Shown piece after piece: positions 7,560-16,736 of a stretch of 64,000 bases of DNA. Position 1 is the stretch's first letter, and every line of letters starts with the position of its first letter. Under the pieces are notes generated by a model that was given only the letters and a program-made list of their open reading frames with translations, was not told the DNA's origin and made no database searches. The stretch lies in assembly GCF_013201705.1 (NCBI RefSeq), contig NZ_CP053837.1, positions 682,001 to 746,000 on the forward strand. The letters are read 5' to 3'. Origin of the DNA: Aliarcobacter faecis. GTDB lineage: Bacteria > Campylobacterota > Campylobacteria > Campylobacterales > Arcobacteraceae. A program made the position numbers and the translations under genes.

Positions 7560-10206
7560 TGAAAATTTAAATGAAACAGTAGTTTATCAAGCAAAACAAG
7601 AGAGTAAAAAGAAGTTCTCTTTTGTATGGTTGTTACCTTTAGTAATATTAGGAATTTTAGGATATATAGCTTACGAATCTTATTCAAAAAAAGGTACAAA
7701 TATTATCGTATATTTTAAAAGTGCTGAAGGTTTAAAAGAGAATGTAACACCACTTGAGTATAAAGGTTTGACTCTTGGAAAAGTTACAAAAATCTCTATG
7801 AATGAAGATTTAAAAAGTGTTGCAGTAAATATTTTGGTAAATAGTGATGTGGCAAACTATGTAGCAAATGAAAACTCAAAATTTTGGATAAAAAAACCAA
7901 CTGTATCTTTAACAAAAGTTTCAGGGCTTAATACTCTTATAAGTGGATATAAAATTGAGTTATCAACAAGTTTAAAAAATCAAGAAGATTTAAAAAATAT
8001 TAAATATAAGTGGTATTTTGACGGGCTTGATTCTCAACCTGATGAAGAGTTTGAAGAGAATGGATACTATGTTACTCTTTTGGCAAATGATAAAGATAAT
8101 ATTGATGTAGGAACACCAATATTTTATAATAAGTACCAAATTGGAGAGATTATATCAAAAGAGTTTAAAAGTGAAGAGGTATATGCAAGTGCTTATATCT
8201 ATGATAAATATAACTATTTAGTAAATAAAAGTTCAAAATTTATTATGAATGAAGCTTTAAAAGTAAGTTATGGTGCAAGTGGATTAAACATAGAAGTTGG
8301 CTCACTATATTCAGCTATTATTGGTGGAATTACTGTTGTTACAACTGCAAAAGATGATGATAAAATATCTAAAGATGATATACAAATTTTGTATGCTTCA
8401 AAAGATGATTTAAAGAAAAAGATATATTTTTCATTGGATTTTAATGATGCAAAAATAGAAGAGAAAACACCTATTTTATTTAAAGGAATTGAGATAGGAA
8501 GAGTTACAAATATTAAATTAAATGAAGATATTTTAAGTGCAAAAGCTTATGTTTATGAAGAGTATAAATATTTACTAACAAAAAATTCAAGATTTTTTGT
8601 AGAAGAGCCAACTATTTCATTTGGGGGCATAAAAAATTTAGGAAATATTATAAAAGGAAACTATATATCTCTTGATTATAAAGAAGGGGAATTTAGTGAT
8701 AAATTTTCAGGAGTTTCTAAAAAAGATTTAAAAAAGAGTTTAGATACTATAAAAATAGATTTAGTAGCGGATAGTTTAAACTCTATAAATGATAGGTCAA
8801 AAATATATTACAAAAATATTGAGATTGGAAGAGTTGATAGTTATGAATTAAGTAAAGATTATAAGAGTGTTAGAATTTCAATATTAATAGATGAAAGATA
8901 TAAAGATTTGATAAATGACAATAGTAAATTTTATGATATGAGTTCAAAACTTGTAGAGATAAAAAACTTTGATATGAATGTAAATTATAGTGGTTTAGAG
9001 TCTGTTTTAAATGGAGCAATTGGTTTGGTTTCAAATAAAAATGAGGCTAAATTAAATAAAAAAGAGTTTACTTTATTTCCATCGTATAAAGATATAGAAA
9101 AAATCAATAGAGATAAAAATAGTGGTTTTATAGTTTATACAGAGTTTGATAATAGTTTTATAATAAAAGAGAATATGGCACTTGTTTATAAAAATCAAGA
9201 GATAGGTTTTGTAAAAAATATAAAATTTGACAATATAGTATCAAAAGTGGAGTTTTTTGTTTATGAAGATTTTAGGCAATATATTAAAAATACAAGTAGA
9301 TTTTTTAAAAAACCAAAAATAGATTTCAAAGCAAGTCTTAGTGGAGTTATATTTGAAGTTGATAATTTTAGCTCATTTTTAGAAGGCTCAATAGAACTAG
9401 ATAATAGCTCAAAAACTCCTTTAGGAAATCATGAAATATATGCTAGTTTTGATGAAATGCAAATGGCTACAAATATGGTAACTATTGTATTTGATGATGT
9501 AGAAGGTTTACAAGAGGATTTCTCAAAAATAGTTTATAAGGGTGCAAATATTGGAAAAGTTAAAAAAATATCTTTAAATAAAAATCAAAAAGTAGAAGTA
9601 AAAGCTATAATTGATAGAGACTTTAATGAGTTTGCAAAAGAGGGAACTATTTACTATCTAAAAAAACCTAGAATTTCTCTACAAGAAGTAGCAAATGTAG
9701 GTTCAACTATTATGGCTGTAAATATAGGTGTAATTAAAAATGATAAAAATGAAAAGAGTGGATATCAAACAAGTTTTATTGGAAGTGATAAAGAACCAGC
9801 AGTAAACTCTCACTTTGGAACTATAATAAAAGTAGAGGATAAAACAGCTTCAAGTGTAAATGTTGATTCTCCAATTTATTATAAAAATGTACAAATAGGA
9901 AAAGTTCTAAAAGTTGATTTAAGTGAAGATGCTTCAAGAGTAATTATTGATTGTTTGATACAAGATAAGTATAAAAAATTTGTGCGAAAGAATTCAGAGT
10001 TTTATGATATTAGTGGCTTTGAAATGGAATTTTCTATCTTTAGTGGTTCAAAAATAGAGTCAAATACAATTACAAGTATCATAAAAGGTGGTTTAGTTGT
10101 AGTAACTCCTTATGATTATAAAGAGATAGCTACAACTAATGATAGATTTAACTTAAATAAAACTTTAAGAGATGATTGGAAAATAATAAGTCCTAGTATT
10201 AAATGA
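7537..10206 (+). CDS. letB: LetB-like MCE protein with seven MCE domains
   Basis: 889 residues, close to E. coli LetB/YebT (about 877) and much longer than PqiB (about 546). A single N-terminal membrane helix lies at ~30-48. Seven MCE domains follow, starting near residues 56, 175, 293, 405, 529, 646 and 760, each with the recurring pattern of a strand, then YKG or YKN, then IG.V. In E. coli LetB such domains stack into a hollow tube across the periplasm that carries lipids. The operon position after the two LetA halves supports the same role here. Confidence 0.88.
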   Translation: MSKEIVNNENLNETVVYQAKQESKKKFSFVWLLPLVILGILGYIAYESYSKKGTNIIVYFKSAEGLKENVTPLEYKGLTLGKVTKISMNEDLKSVAVNILVNSDVANYVANENSKFWIKKPTVSLTKVSGLNTLISGYKIELSTSLKNQEDLKNIKYKWYFDGLDSQPDEEFEENGYYVTLLANDKDNIDVGTPIFYNKYQIGEIISKEFKSEEVYASAYIYDKYNYLVNKSSKFIMNEALKVSYGASGLNIEVGSLYSAIIGGITVVTTAKDDDKISKDDIQILYASKDDLKKKIYFSLDFNDAKIEEKTPILFKGIEIGRVTNIKLNEDILSAKAYVYEEYKYLLTKNSRFFVEEPTISFGGIKNLGNIIKGNYISLDYKEGEFSDKFSGVSKKDLKKSLDTIKIDLVADSLNSINDRSKIYYKNIEIGRVDSYELSKDYKSVRISILIDERYKDLINDNSKFYDMSSKLVEIKNFDMNVNYSGLESVLNGAIGLVSNKNEAKLNKKEFTLFPSYKDIEKINRDKNSGFIVYTEFDNSFIIKENMALVYKNQEIGFVKNIKFDNIVSKVEFFVYEDFRQYIKNTSRFFKKPKIDFKASLSGVIFEVDNFSSFLEGSIELDNSSKTPLGNHEIYASFDEMQMATNMVTIVFDDVEGLQEDFSKIVYKGANIGKVKKISLNKNQKVEVKAIIDRDFNEFAKEGTIYYLKKPRISLQEVANVGSTIMAVNIGVIKNDKNEKSGYQTSFIGSDKEPAVNSHFGTIIKVEDKTASSVNVDSPIYYKNVQIGKVLKVDLSEDASRVIIDCLIQDKYKKFVRKNSEFYDISGFEMEFSIFSGSKIESNTITSIIKGGLVVVTPYDYKEIATTNDRFNLNKTLRDDWKIISPSIK

Positions 10207-10254
10207 TATTTTTTAAGTAAAATTTAAGATTAATACCTATATAATTATTTTATC

Positions 10255-10275
10255 AAAGGATAATTTTTATCCTTT
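10255..10275. promoter_or_regulatory. Inverted repeat between letB and katA
   Basis: AAAGGATAA and TTATCCTTT form a perfect 9-bp stem with a three-base loop, 50 bases after the letB stop and 25 bases before katA. It could be the letB terminator (no clear T-run follows on the + strand) or an operator or leader structure for katA, a gene usually controlled by peroxide or iron regulators. Confidence 0.45.
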
Positions 10276-10299
10276 ATAAATTAATTTTAGGAGATAGGT

Positions 10300-11727
10300 A
10301 TGAAAAAAATAATGACAACAACAGGTGGAAATCCAATCGCAGATAATCAAAACTCAATCACAGCAGGTGAAAGAGGACCAGTTTTATTACAAGATTATCA
10401 ATTAATTCAAAAATTAGCTCATCAAAATAGAGAAAGAATTCCTGAAAGAGTAGTTCATGCAAAAGGAAGTGGAGCTTTTGGAGAACTTGAAATAACTGAA
10501 GATATATCAAAATATACAAAAGCGAAAGTTTTACAAAAGGGTGAAAAAACAAAACTTCTTTTAAGAATTTCAACAGTTGCAGGAGAAAGAGGTGCGGCAG
10601 ATGCCGAAAGAGATGTAAGAGGATTTGCTCTTAAATTTTATACAAAAGAGGGAAATTGGGATTTAGTTGGAAATAATACACCAGTATTCTTTGTAAGAGA
10701 TGCTATAAAATTCCCTGATTTTATTCATACTCAAAAAAGAGATCCTCAATCAAATTTAAGAAGTAATACTGCAATGTGGGATTTCTGGTCATTAAGTCCT
10801 GAAAGTTTACACCAAGTAACTATTTTGATGTCAGATAGAGGTTTACCAAAATCACTAAGACATATAAATGGATATGGTTCGCATACATATAGTTTAATTA
10901 ACTCTAACAATGAGAGATTTTGGGTGAAATTCCACTTTAAAACTCTTCAAGGAATAGAGACTATTACAAACAAAGAAGCAGAAGCTATTGTAGGAAAAGA
11001 TAGAGAGTCAAATCAAAGAGATCTATTTACAAATATAGAATCAGGAAACTTTCCAAAATGGAGCTTTGAGATTCAAATAATGACAGAAGAACAAGCAAAA
11101 AACTGTGCATTTAATCCTTTTGATTTAACAAAAGTTTGGCCACATGGTGATTATCCTATGATAAAAGTTGGAACTATGACTCTAAATGAAAATCCAAAAA
11201 ACTACTTCCAACAAGTAGAACAAGCAGCATTTAGTCCATCAAATATTGTTCCAGGGATTAGTTTTTCACCTGATAAAATGTTACAAGCTAGAATTTTCTC
11301 ATATCCAGATGCACAAAGATATAGAGTTGGAACACACTATGAGATGTTGCCTGTAAATAAACCAATTGTTGAAGTAAATACATATAACCTTGATGGAAGT
11401 ATGAATTTCCAAGTAAAAGAGCCAACAAAAGCATTTTATGAGCCAAATAGTTTTGATGGACCAGTTGAAGATGCAAGTTTCTTAGAGCCAGATTTAGAAG
11501 TTGGAGATATTGCTAAAAGATATAACCATAGAATTGGAAATGATGATTTTTCTCAACCAAGAGCACTATTTATGCTTATGAGTCAAAATCAAAAAGAGCA
11601 ACTATTTAGTAATATTGCTGAAGCTATGGGTGGAGTTCCAAGAAATATTATAGATAGACAAATTGCATTATTTGAGCAAGTTCATAGTGATTATGCAGCT
11701 GGTGTTAAAAAAGCTTTAGGTATATAA
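10300..11727 (+). CDS. katA: Monofunctional haem catalase KatA
   Basis: 475 residues, a small-subunit catalase that splits hydrogen peroxide to water and oxygen in the cytoplasm. The active-site histidine is H53 in [12 protein letters not shown], the distal asparagine is in [13 protein letters not shown] near 125, and the haem-ligand tyrosine is about Y335 in [14 protein letters not shown]. The start follows TAGGAGATAGGT. An ankyrin gene follows after 11 bases, the arrangement seen in Campylobacter, where the ankyrin protein is needed for full catalase activity. Confidence 0.96.
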   Translation: MKKIMTTTGGNPIADNQNSITAGERGPVLLQDYQLIQKLAHQNRERIPERVVHAKGSGAFGELEITEDISKYTKAKVLQKGEKTKLLLRISTVAGERGAADAERDVRGFALKFYTKEGNWDLVGNNTPVFFVRDAIKFPDFIHTQKRDPQSNLRSNTAMWDFWSLSPESLHQVTILMSDRGLPKSLRHINGYGSHTYSLINSNNERFWVKFHFKTLQGIETITNKEAEAIVGKDRESNQRDLFTNIESGNFPKWSFEIQIMTEEQAKNCAFNPFDLTKVWPHGDYPMIKVGTMTLNENPKNYFQQVEQAAFSPSNIVPGISFSPDKMLQARIFSYPDAQRYRVGTHYEMLPVNKPIVEVNTYNLDGSMNFQVKEPTKAFYEPNSFDGPVEDASFLEPDLEVGDIAKRYNHRIGNDDFSQPRALFMLMSQNQKEQLFSNIAEAMGGVPRNIIDRQIALFEQVHSDYAAGVKKALGI

Positions 11728-11738
11728 ATAGGAAAAAT

Positions 11739-12221
11739 ATGGAAGTTTCACAAGAAGAGTTAAAACGATATGAAGAGTTGCAAGTTCTTGCACTTGATTT
11801 TGCAAGAACTGGAAAAACAGAAAATTTAAAAGCAATGATTGAAGCTGGAATGGGTCTGAATTTGACTGATCATAAAGGAAATACTCTTTTGATGTTAGCT
11901 TCATATAATGGAAATCTAGAAACTACACAAATGCTAGTAGATTTTGGTGCAGATGTTGATAGAAAAAATGATAGAGGACAAACGCCACTTGCTGGTGTTT
12001 GTTTTAAAGGTTATTTGGAAATTGTAAAAGTTTTAGTGGAAAATGGTGCAAATATTCATGAAAATAATGGAATGGGTACAACTCCACTAATGTTTGCTAG
12101 TATGTTTGGAAATACTGAAATAGTAAAATATCTAAATGAGAAAGATATTAATAAAAGTTTTAAATCAAAACTCTATTTTTGGTTTTCAAAAATTATTAAA
12201 TTTTTCAAAAAAAAGAGTTAG
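11739..12221 (+). CDS. Ankyrin-repeat protein, probable catalase partner
   Basis: 160 residues with about four ankyrin repeats at 14-45, 46-77, 78-110 and 111-135, each with the GxTPL / NTLLMLA core and a GA-N turn. The C-terminal ~25 residues are basic and aromatic (FWFSKIIKFFKKKS). It begins 11 bases after katA. In Campylobacter jejuni the ankyrin protein next to katA helps load haem into the catalase; the same role is inferred here from order and fold. Confidence 0.88.
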   Translation: MEVSQEELKRYEELQVLALDFARTGKTENLKAMIEAGMGLNLTDHKGNTLLMLASYNGNLETTQMLVDFGADVDRKNDRGQTPLAGVCFKGYLEIVKVLVENGANIHENNGMGTTPLMFASMFGNTEIVKYLNEKDINKSFKSKLYFWFSKIIKFFKKKS

Positions 12222-12243
12222 TAAAATCTCTAACTCTTTTTAA
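12211..12243 (+). terminator. Terminator of the katA-ankyrin operon
   Basis: An 11-bp stem (AAAAGAGTTAG / CTAACTCTTTT) with an eight-base loop and a T-run, overlapping the ankyrin stop codon. The A-tract on the left could also serve the convergent ygiW-like gene. Confidence 0.8.
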
Positions 12244-12253
12244 TCTCTAAAAT

Positions 12254-12631
12254 CTATTTTTTTACAACAGAATCTACATCTATTTCAATAGAGTTCCAAT
12301 CTTTATCAACTTCACCATAAATTGTAACACTATCTTTAGGTGTAACAGTAACACCTTTCCAATCATCATTATCTATCTCTATTGTAATATCTCCAGTTTG
12401 GTCACGAAATAGATATTTATCTTTTCCTAAATGTTGAACAATATTACCTTCTAAAACTACGGGCATATCATCTTTAGATGTTTTTACTTTCTCTACAGTT
12501 GTTTTTGAAATACTAGGACCATTAAATCCACCTTGCTCTGTTTGTATTGTTTGTGAAGTTTGTCCTACAAATTCAGCAAAAACTGATGTTGAAGCAAATA
12601 ATAAACTAGCCATTATAATACTTTTTTTCAT
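12254..12631 (-). CDS. YgiW/YdeI-type periplasmic BOF-domain stress protein
   Basis: 125 residues. Signal peptide 1-19 ending SVFA, then a single OB-like BOF domain (about 25-125) with the family run LEGNIVQHLGKDKYLFRD and a GEVDKDW motif. Members are small periplasmic proteins linked to peroxide, metal and peptide stress. It lies downstream of a two-component pair, as ygiW lies beside qseBC in Enterobacteriaceae and Pasteurellaceae, which suggests regulation by that pair. Confidence 0.85.
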   Translation of the reverse strand: MKKSIIMASLLFASTSVFAEFVGQTSQTIQTEQGGFNGPSISKTTVEKVKTSKDDMPVVLEGNIVQHLGKDKYLFRDQTGDITIEIDNDDWKGVTVTPKDSVTIYGEVDKDWNSIEIDVDSVVKK

Positions 12632-12717
12632 TTTGAACTCCTTTTAATTGTTTGTATATTGTAATTAAAACAAACAATTATTAGCAAAAAATTAATTTTT
12701 TAGCTTTTTTATAAATT

Positions 12718-14052
12718 TTACCAATAAATAGTAATTCTAAATCCATTTGGAGTGATATTTTCAAAATTTAAATGTAGATTATGAAGTTTTGCAATTTGCA
12801 TAACAATAGAAAAACCAAGCCCACTTCCTATTTGTTTTTGACCTGTTGGTCGTATAAATCTTTCTCCTATGTTTTCTAAAATTTCAGAATTTATCCCTTT
12901 TCCATTATCTTCAATAATTAAACTATTTTTTTCTAATTCAATTTTTATATTAGTTCCATTTTCATTATATTTTATAGCATTATCAAGTAAATTTCTAATA
13001 AGTAAAGATAAAACAAAATCTTCTCCATTTATGGATTTAATATTATTTTTGTGTAAAAAATTTATAGATATATTTTTCTCTTTTGCTTTAAACTCTAACT
13101 CTTTAATGGTTGAATTTATAATTTCAATCCAATCTATTTTAGATATATTTTCAAACTCATTGATTGATTCTAATCTTGAAAGTGCTAAAAGTTGCTCTAT
13201 CATTCTTGTTGCTCTATTTACACCTATTTCAATATTATTTAGAGATTTTAAAAGTAAATCTTTATCATCTAAAGATAGTTTTGCAACTTCAGTTTGGATT
13301 TTTATTGCTGTAAGTGGAGTTTTAAGTTCATGTGCTGCATTTGAAGTAAATCGTCTCTCTTTTTCTATCATAGTATTTGTTTTTATAAATAGTGAATTTA
13401 AAGCTTTTATTACTGGTTTTAACTCTTTTGTACTATTTTCATCTAAAGTTGAACTATCCTTTGCATCTCTTAAAGTTAAATCCTTTGACAATTTATTTAA
13501 AGGTTTTAGCTCTTTTGTTATTAAAAGTATTGTAATAATAATTAAAAAAGGGAGTATAAAAAGCCAAGGGTATATTAAATCTTCTAAGATATCAAATATC
13601 AAATCATCAATAAACTCTTTTTCTGAAGCAACTACAACTACAAATTTTTTATTGTTACTTAACATCCAAATAATTCTAAATTTTTTATTTTCTTCAAAAA
13701 TAACTCCATCTTTACTACTTAGTATGGAAGGATTAAATAGAAAATTTTTACTATCTTCTCCATCTGTATATAGTATATTTCCATCTATTGAAAAGATAGA
13801 AAAAGTTAGAGCATCATCATCAACTGACATATATTTTTCCATATCATCAAGAGTTTGTTTTGATTGATTTTGTAGAATTCCAATATTTGAGTTAGAAAGC
13901 CTTTGTGCAAAATGAAAAAGCTCTGTATTAAACATTTCAATTAAAGATTTTTTTGTTTGATACATACTAATAGAAGTGGCAATAAATGAAGCTATAATAA
14001 ATAAAAAAAGTAAAATAAAAGCTAATCTTAATCTTAAACTTAGATTTTTCAT
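12718..14052 (-). CDS. Sensor histidine kinase (QseC-like)
   Basis: 444 residues. Two membrane helices (about 8-28 and 157-178) flank a periplasmic domain of ~130 residues. The phosphoacceptor is H241 in NAAHELKTPLTAIKIQ, and the ATPase domain holds the N box LLDNAIKYN, DNGKGI and GSGLGFSI. The N-terminal sensor region is typical of QseC/PmrB-type kinases. The start overlaps the regulator gene by four bases (ATGA), so the two form one unit. The signal cannot be read from the sequence. Confidence 0.9.
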   Translation of the reverse strand: MKNLSLRLRLAFILLFLFIIASFIATSISMYQTKKSLIEMFNTELFHFAQRLSNSNIGILQNQSKQTLDDMEKYMSVDDDALTFSIFSIDGNILYTDGEDSKNFLFNPSILSSKDGVIFEENKKFRIIWMLSNNKKFVVVVASEKEFIDDLIFDILEDLIYPWLFILPFLIIITILLITKELKPLNKLSKDLTLRDAKDSSTLDENSTKELKPVIKALNSLFIKTNTMIEKERRFTSNAAHELKTPLTAIKIQTEVAKLSLDDKDLLLKSLNNIEIGVNRATRMIEQLLALSRLESINEFENISKIDWIEIINSTIKELEFKAKEKNISINFLHKNNIKSINGEDFVLSLLIRNLLDNAIKYNENGTNIKIELEKNSLIIEDNGKGINSEILENIGERFIRPTGQKQIGSGLGFSIVMQIAKLHNLHLNFENITPNGFRITIYW

Positions 14053-14711
14053 TTTTTATCTTCCAATTTATATCCAGCGCCATAAATTGTCTTTATATAG
14101 CTATTTCCAAGTTTTTTTCTAATAGCATGTATAAAAACATCGAGGGTATTTGAATTTAGCTCTTTGTCAAAATCATAAAGTTTTTCACTAATAGTCTCTC
14201 TACTTAAAACCACCCCTTTATTTAACATAAAAATTTTAAGAACCTTTATCTCTTTTGCTGTAAAATCTATTTCTTTACCATTTTTTGTAACTTTTTGTTC
14301 TGCTAGATAGAGTTTTATATCTGCTACTTCTATAAACTCTGCAACTTCACCATAACTTCGTCTAATCAATGCACTAACTCTTGCTTGTAATTCAGCTAAA
14401 GAAAAAGGTTTGCAAAGATAATCATCTGCACCTTTGTTTAAGCCTTCAATTCTTTGATTTATGGCATCTCTTGCAGTTAGTATAATTACAGGAGTTTTTA
14501 TCTTCTTTTCTCGCCAAAATTTTAAAATATCAAGACCATCCATACTAGGAAGGCTTAAATCAAGGATAACAGCATCATAATTTGCCATCATTAAAGCATC
14601 TTTTCCATCAAGACCATCTTCAAACCAATCCACAGTAAATCCAAGTTTTTTTAAACCTGCTACTATCCCATCACCAATTAAACTATCATCTTCAATAAGT
14701 AAAATTTTCAT
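14049..14711 (-). CDS. OmpR-family response regulator (QseB-like)
   Basis: 220 residues. Receiver domain with the acidic pair D8/D9, phosphorylation site D51 in VILDLSLPSMDG and the lysine in CKPF near 101. The C-terminal winged helix (about 128-218) ends in the TIYGAGYKLE motif of OmpR-type DNA-binding domains. It is the first gene of the regulator-kinase unit upstream of the ygiW-like gene and probably controls it. Confidence 0.92.
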   Translation of the reverse strand: MKILLIEDDSLIGDGIVAGLKKLGFTVDWFEDGLDGKDALMMANYDAVILDLSLPSMDGLDILKFWREKKIKTPVIILTARDAINQRIEGLNKGADDYLCKPFSLAELQARVSALIRRSYGEVAEFIEVADIKLYLAEQKVTKNGKEIDFTAKEIKVLKIFMLNKGVVLSRETISEKLYDFDKELNSNTLDVFIHAIRKKLGNSYIKTIYGAGYKLEDKK

Positions 14712-14769
14712 AAATCATCTTTTTGTTTTTACTATTTATATCAAAAGAATATTAGTAAAAAATTAATAA

Positions 14770-16656
14770 TCAATTTTTTATATAGTTCTCTTTTTTGTCA
14801 ATAGTATCTAATTCTTGACCTATTTCTTGGTATCTTTTGAAATAGTACTTTACAAAAGAGTTGATATTTTCATCATTTGGCATAAAATATTTCTCTTTTT
14901 TTGTAGCATAACGATTTAAAAACTCTGTTGCATCTAGTTTTTCTAAATAGTGTTTAGCTAAAGCAGTGTAGTTTTCAATATACCAAGCCTTTAATTTTTC
15001 AAATTTTTTATCACTTATATCTATATTTAGTTTTCTGTTTTCATTATCCCAATCTAAAACTCTGCTTTCAAATAATCCACTTAAATGAATTAATCCTTCA
15101 CAATAGTATGGTTGAACTTCATCAACTTCCATCCAACCAATCAATCCAACACTTCGTTTTACTAAATCTATTAAAACTTGCTCTTTTAAGTGCTTTTCAT
15201 CATTTTCAACATCCAGTAAATATGAGATTAATCCACCTGTTGTTGCTTTGAACTCTTCAATATTTTTGAAATTTCCAGTTTTATTCATAAAGCTTTCTGT
15301 CTCTTCATCACACCATAAAATATGCCCATATTCATGCCCAATAGTACTTATATCATAAACTTGATGCCAAGAAGCAGTTTCATTAAATAAAAATGTTCTA
15401 TCTTTTGTTAATAACTCTTGTCCAAAAATCTCAAGGCTTAGTTTTAAAAATGGTTTTGCTCTACTACTTTGTAAAATTTCATCAGAGAATGCAAATATTT
15501 TTTTACCTTCTTCTAAACTTACTACTTCATCATTTGGTACAACTTGGGCTGAAAAAAGTCCATTTAATTCTGCACCAAAAAATAGTGCTGGTCGTCCAAC
15601 ATAAAGTTGAACTTTATCAAGTGAAGCGAAACTAAAATCATAGATTTTTTTATATTTTGTATTTGCCTCAAAACTACTATAAATTTTGCTAAATGCACTT
15701 TTTATCTTATTTACTCTATGGTCATTTTGTGCAAATTTTGGATTTGTAACTCTTATATCCCACTCTAGGGCAACTGCTTTTCTAAAGTGGTCTTCATAAT
15801 ATTCTAAGGGGTGTCCTATTTGAATTGGAGTTTTTATTTTCATCCAAGCTCTATCTACATCTGCCCATTTTGAAACTAACTCATTTGTTCTATCTTCACT
15901 AAAAGCTTTGATAAGTGCTTGTATATATAAAATATAATCCCATTTTTGGTTATATATTTCATCTTCAAGTTCAATTAGTTTATCTGCAAACTCTTCAAGT
16001 GCATCTACAACTTCTGTTGTCTCTTTTTTGAAAGCTTTTATATAGGCTTGAGATTTGTATTTTTCACCATCTTTTACTAAAGCTGAATAACATCTATCAG
16101 CAGTTATTCCAGCATGTCCTAAATCAAAAAGTTTTTCATCTTCAAGATATTTCATTATTTTTGCTTCATCGCCATCAAATCTAAGCATTAACTCTTTATT
16201 TATACCATTTATAATATGAGCTGTCCAAGAAGTTTGCCAAGATGACATTTGAAGTCCTATATTATAAACTCCTATAAATATTTCTCTATAAAACTGGTTT
16301 AGAAGTGAATTTTGAACGATAAAATCTATAAATTTTGTGTGAATATCATGCCAATACTCTTTTACAAATTGGTATGCTTTTTCTTGATAAGCGATAATCT
16401 CTTTTTCATTCTTTTCAAGTTTTTTTAGAACTTGAACTAAACTATCATCTCGTAAGTTTACAACTCTTGTAACAAGTGCAAATCTTAAATCACTACTCAT
16501 TTCAAGATTTAAAGATTTTGCAAAATCATTTATAAGTGTTAGTTTATCAAACTCTTCATTTTCTAAATATTTTATAAGTTCATTTGTTTTTGATTTTTGA
16601 TTTTCTAAAAAGTCATATATCTTTTGTAAATCATTTAAAAATTGTTCTTTTGTCAT
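14770..16656 (-). CDS. ciaB: CiaB, invasion-antigen-B homologue with HExxH motif
   Basis: 628 residues, close to Campylobacter CiaB (about 610). The stretches around WADVDRAWMKI and VQLYVGRPALFFG match the regions targeted by the ciaB PCR commonly used for Arcobacter, as I recall it. The protein also contains TIGHEYGHILW, a zinc-metallopeptidase HExxH motif at about residues 441-445, with acidic residues following. No signal peptide is seen. The name comes from a reported secreted invasion factor, but the motif points to an enzymatic peptidase. It stands alone between the two-component genes and the RES cassette. Confidence 0.88.
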   Translation of the reverse strand: MTKEQFLNDLQKIYDFLENQKSKTNELIKYLENEEFDKLTLINDFAKSLNLEMSSDLRFALVTRVVNLRDDSLVQVLKKLEKNEKEIIAYQEKAYQFVKEYWHDIHTKFIDFIVQNSLLNQFYREIFIGVYNIGLQMSSWQTSWTAHIINGINKELMLRFDGDEAKIMKYLEDEKLFDLGHAGITADRCYSALVKDGEKYKSQAYIKAFKKETTEVVDALEEFADKLIELEDEIYNQKWDYILYIQALIKAFSEDRTNELVSKWADVDRAWMKIKTPIQIGHPLEYYEDHFRKAVALEWDIRVTNPKFAQNDHRVNKIKSAFSKIYSSFEANTKYKKIYDFSFASLDKVQLYVGRPALFFGAELNGLFSAQVVPNDEVVSLEEGKKIFAFSDEILQSSRAKPFLKLSLEIFGQELLTKDRTFLFNETASWHQVYDISTIGHEYGHILWCDEETESFMNKTGNFKNIEEFKATTGGLISYLLDVENDEKHLKEQVLIDLVKRSVGLIGWMEVDEVQPYYCEGLIHLSGLFESRVLDWDNENRKLNIDISDKKFEKLKAWYIENYTALAKHYLEKLDATEFLNRYATKKEKYFMPNDENINSFVKYYFKRYQEIGQELDTIDKKENYIKN

Positions 16657-16736
16657 AGTTTAGCCTTTATTTTTTGAAGTTCGTATTATATCAAAAGCTA
16701 GATTTTTTCAGTTTTAAATGCTTACAAAATTTTATA

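Noticed and set aside
12869-13867. A 332-codon open frame on the + strand opposite the sensor kinase gene
   Set aside because: It is antisense to a clear kinase gene with all motifs, has serine/phenylalanine-rich low-complexity sequence, and no ribosome-binding site. It is a shadow.
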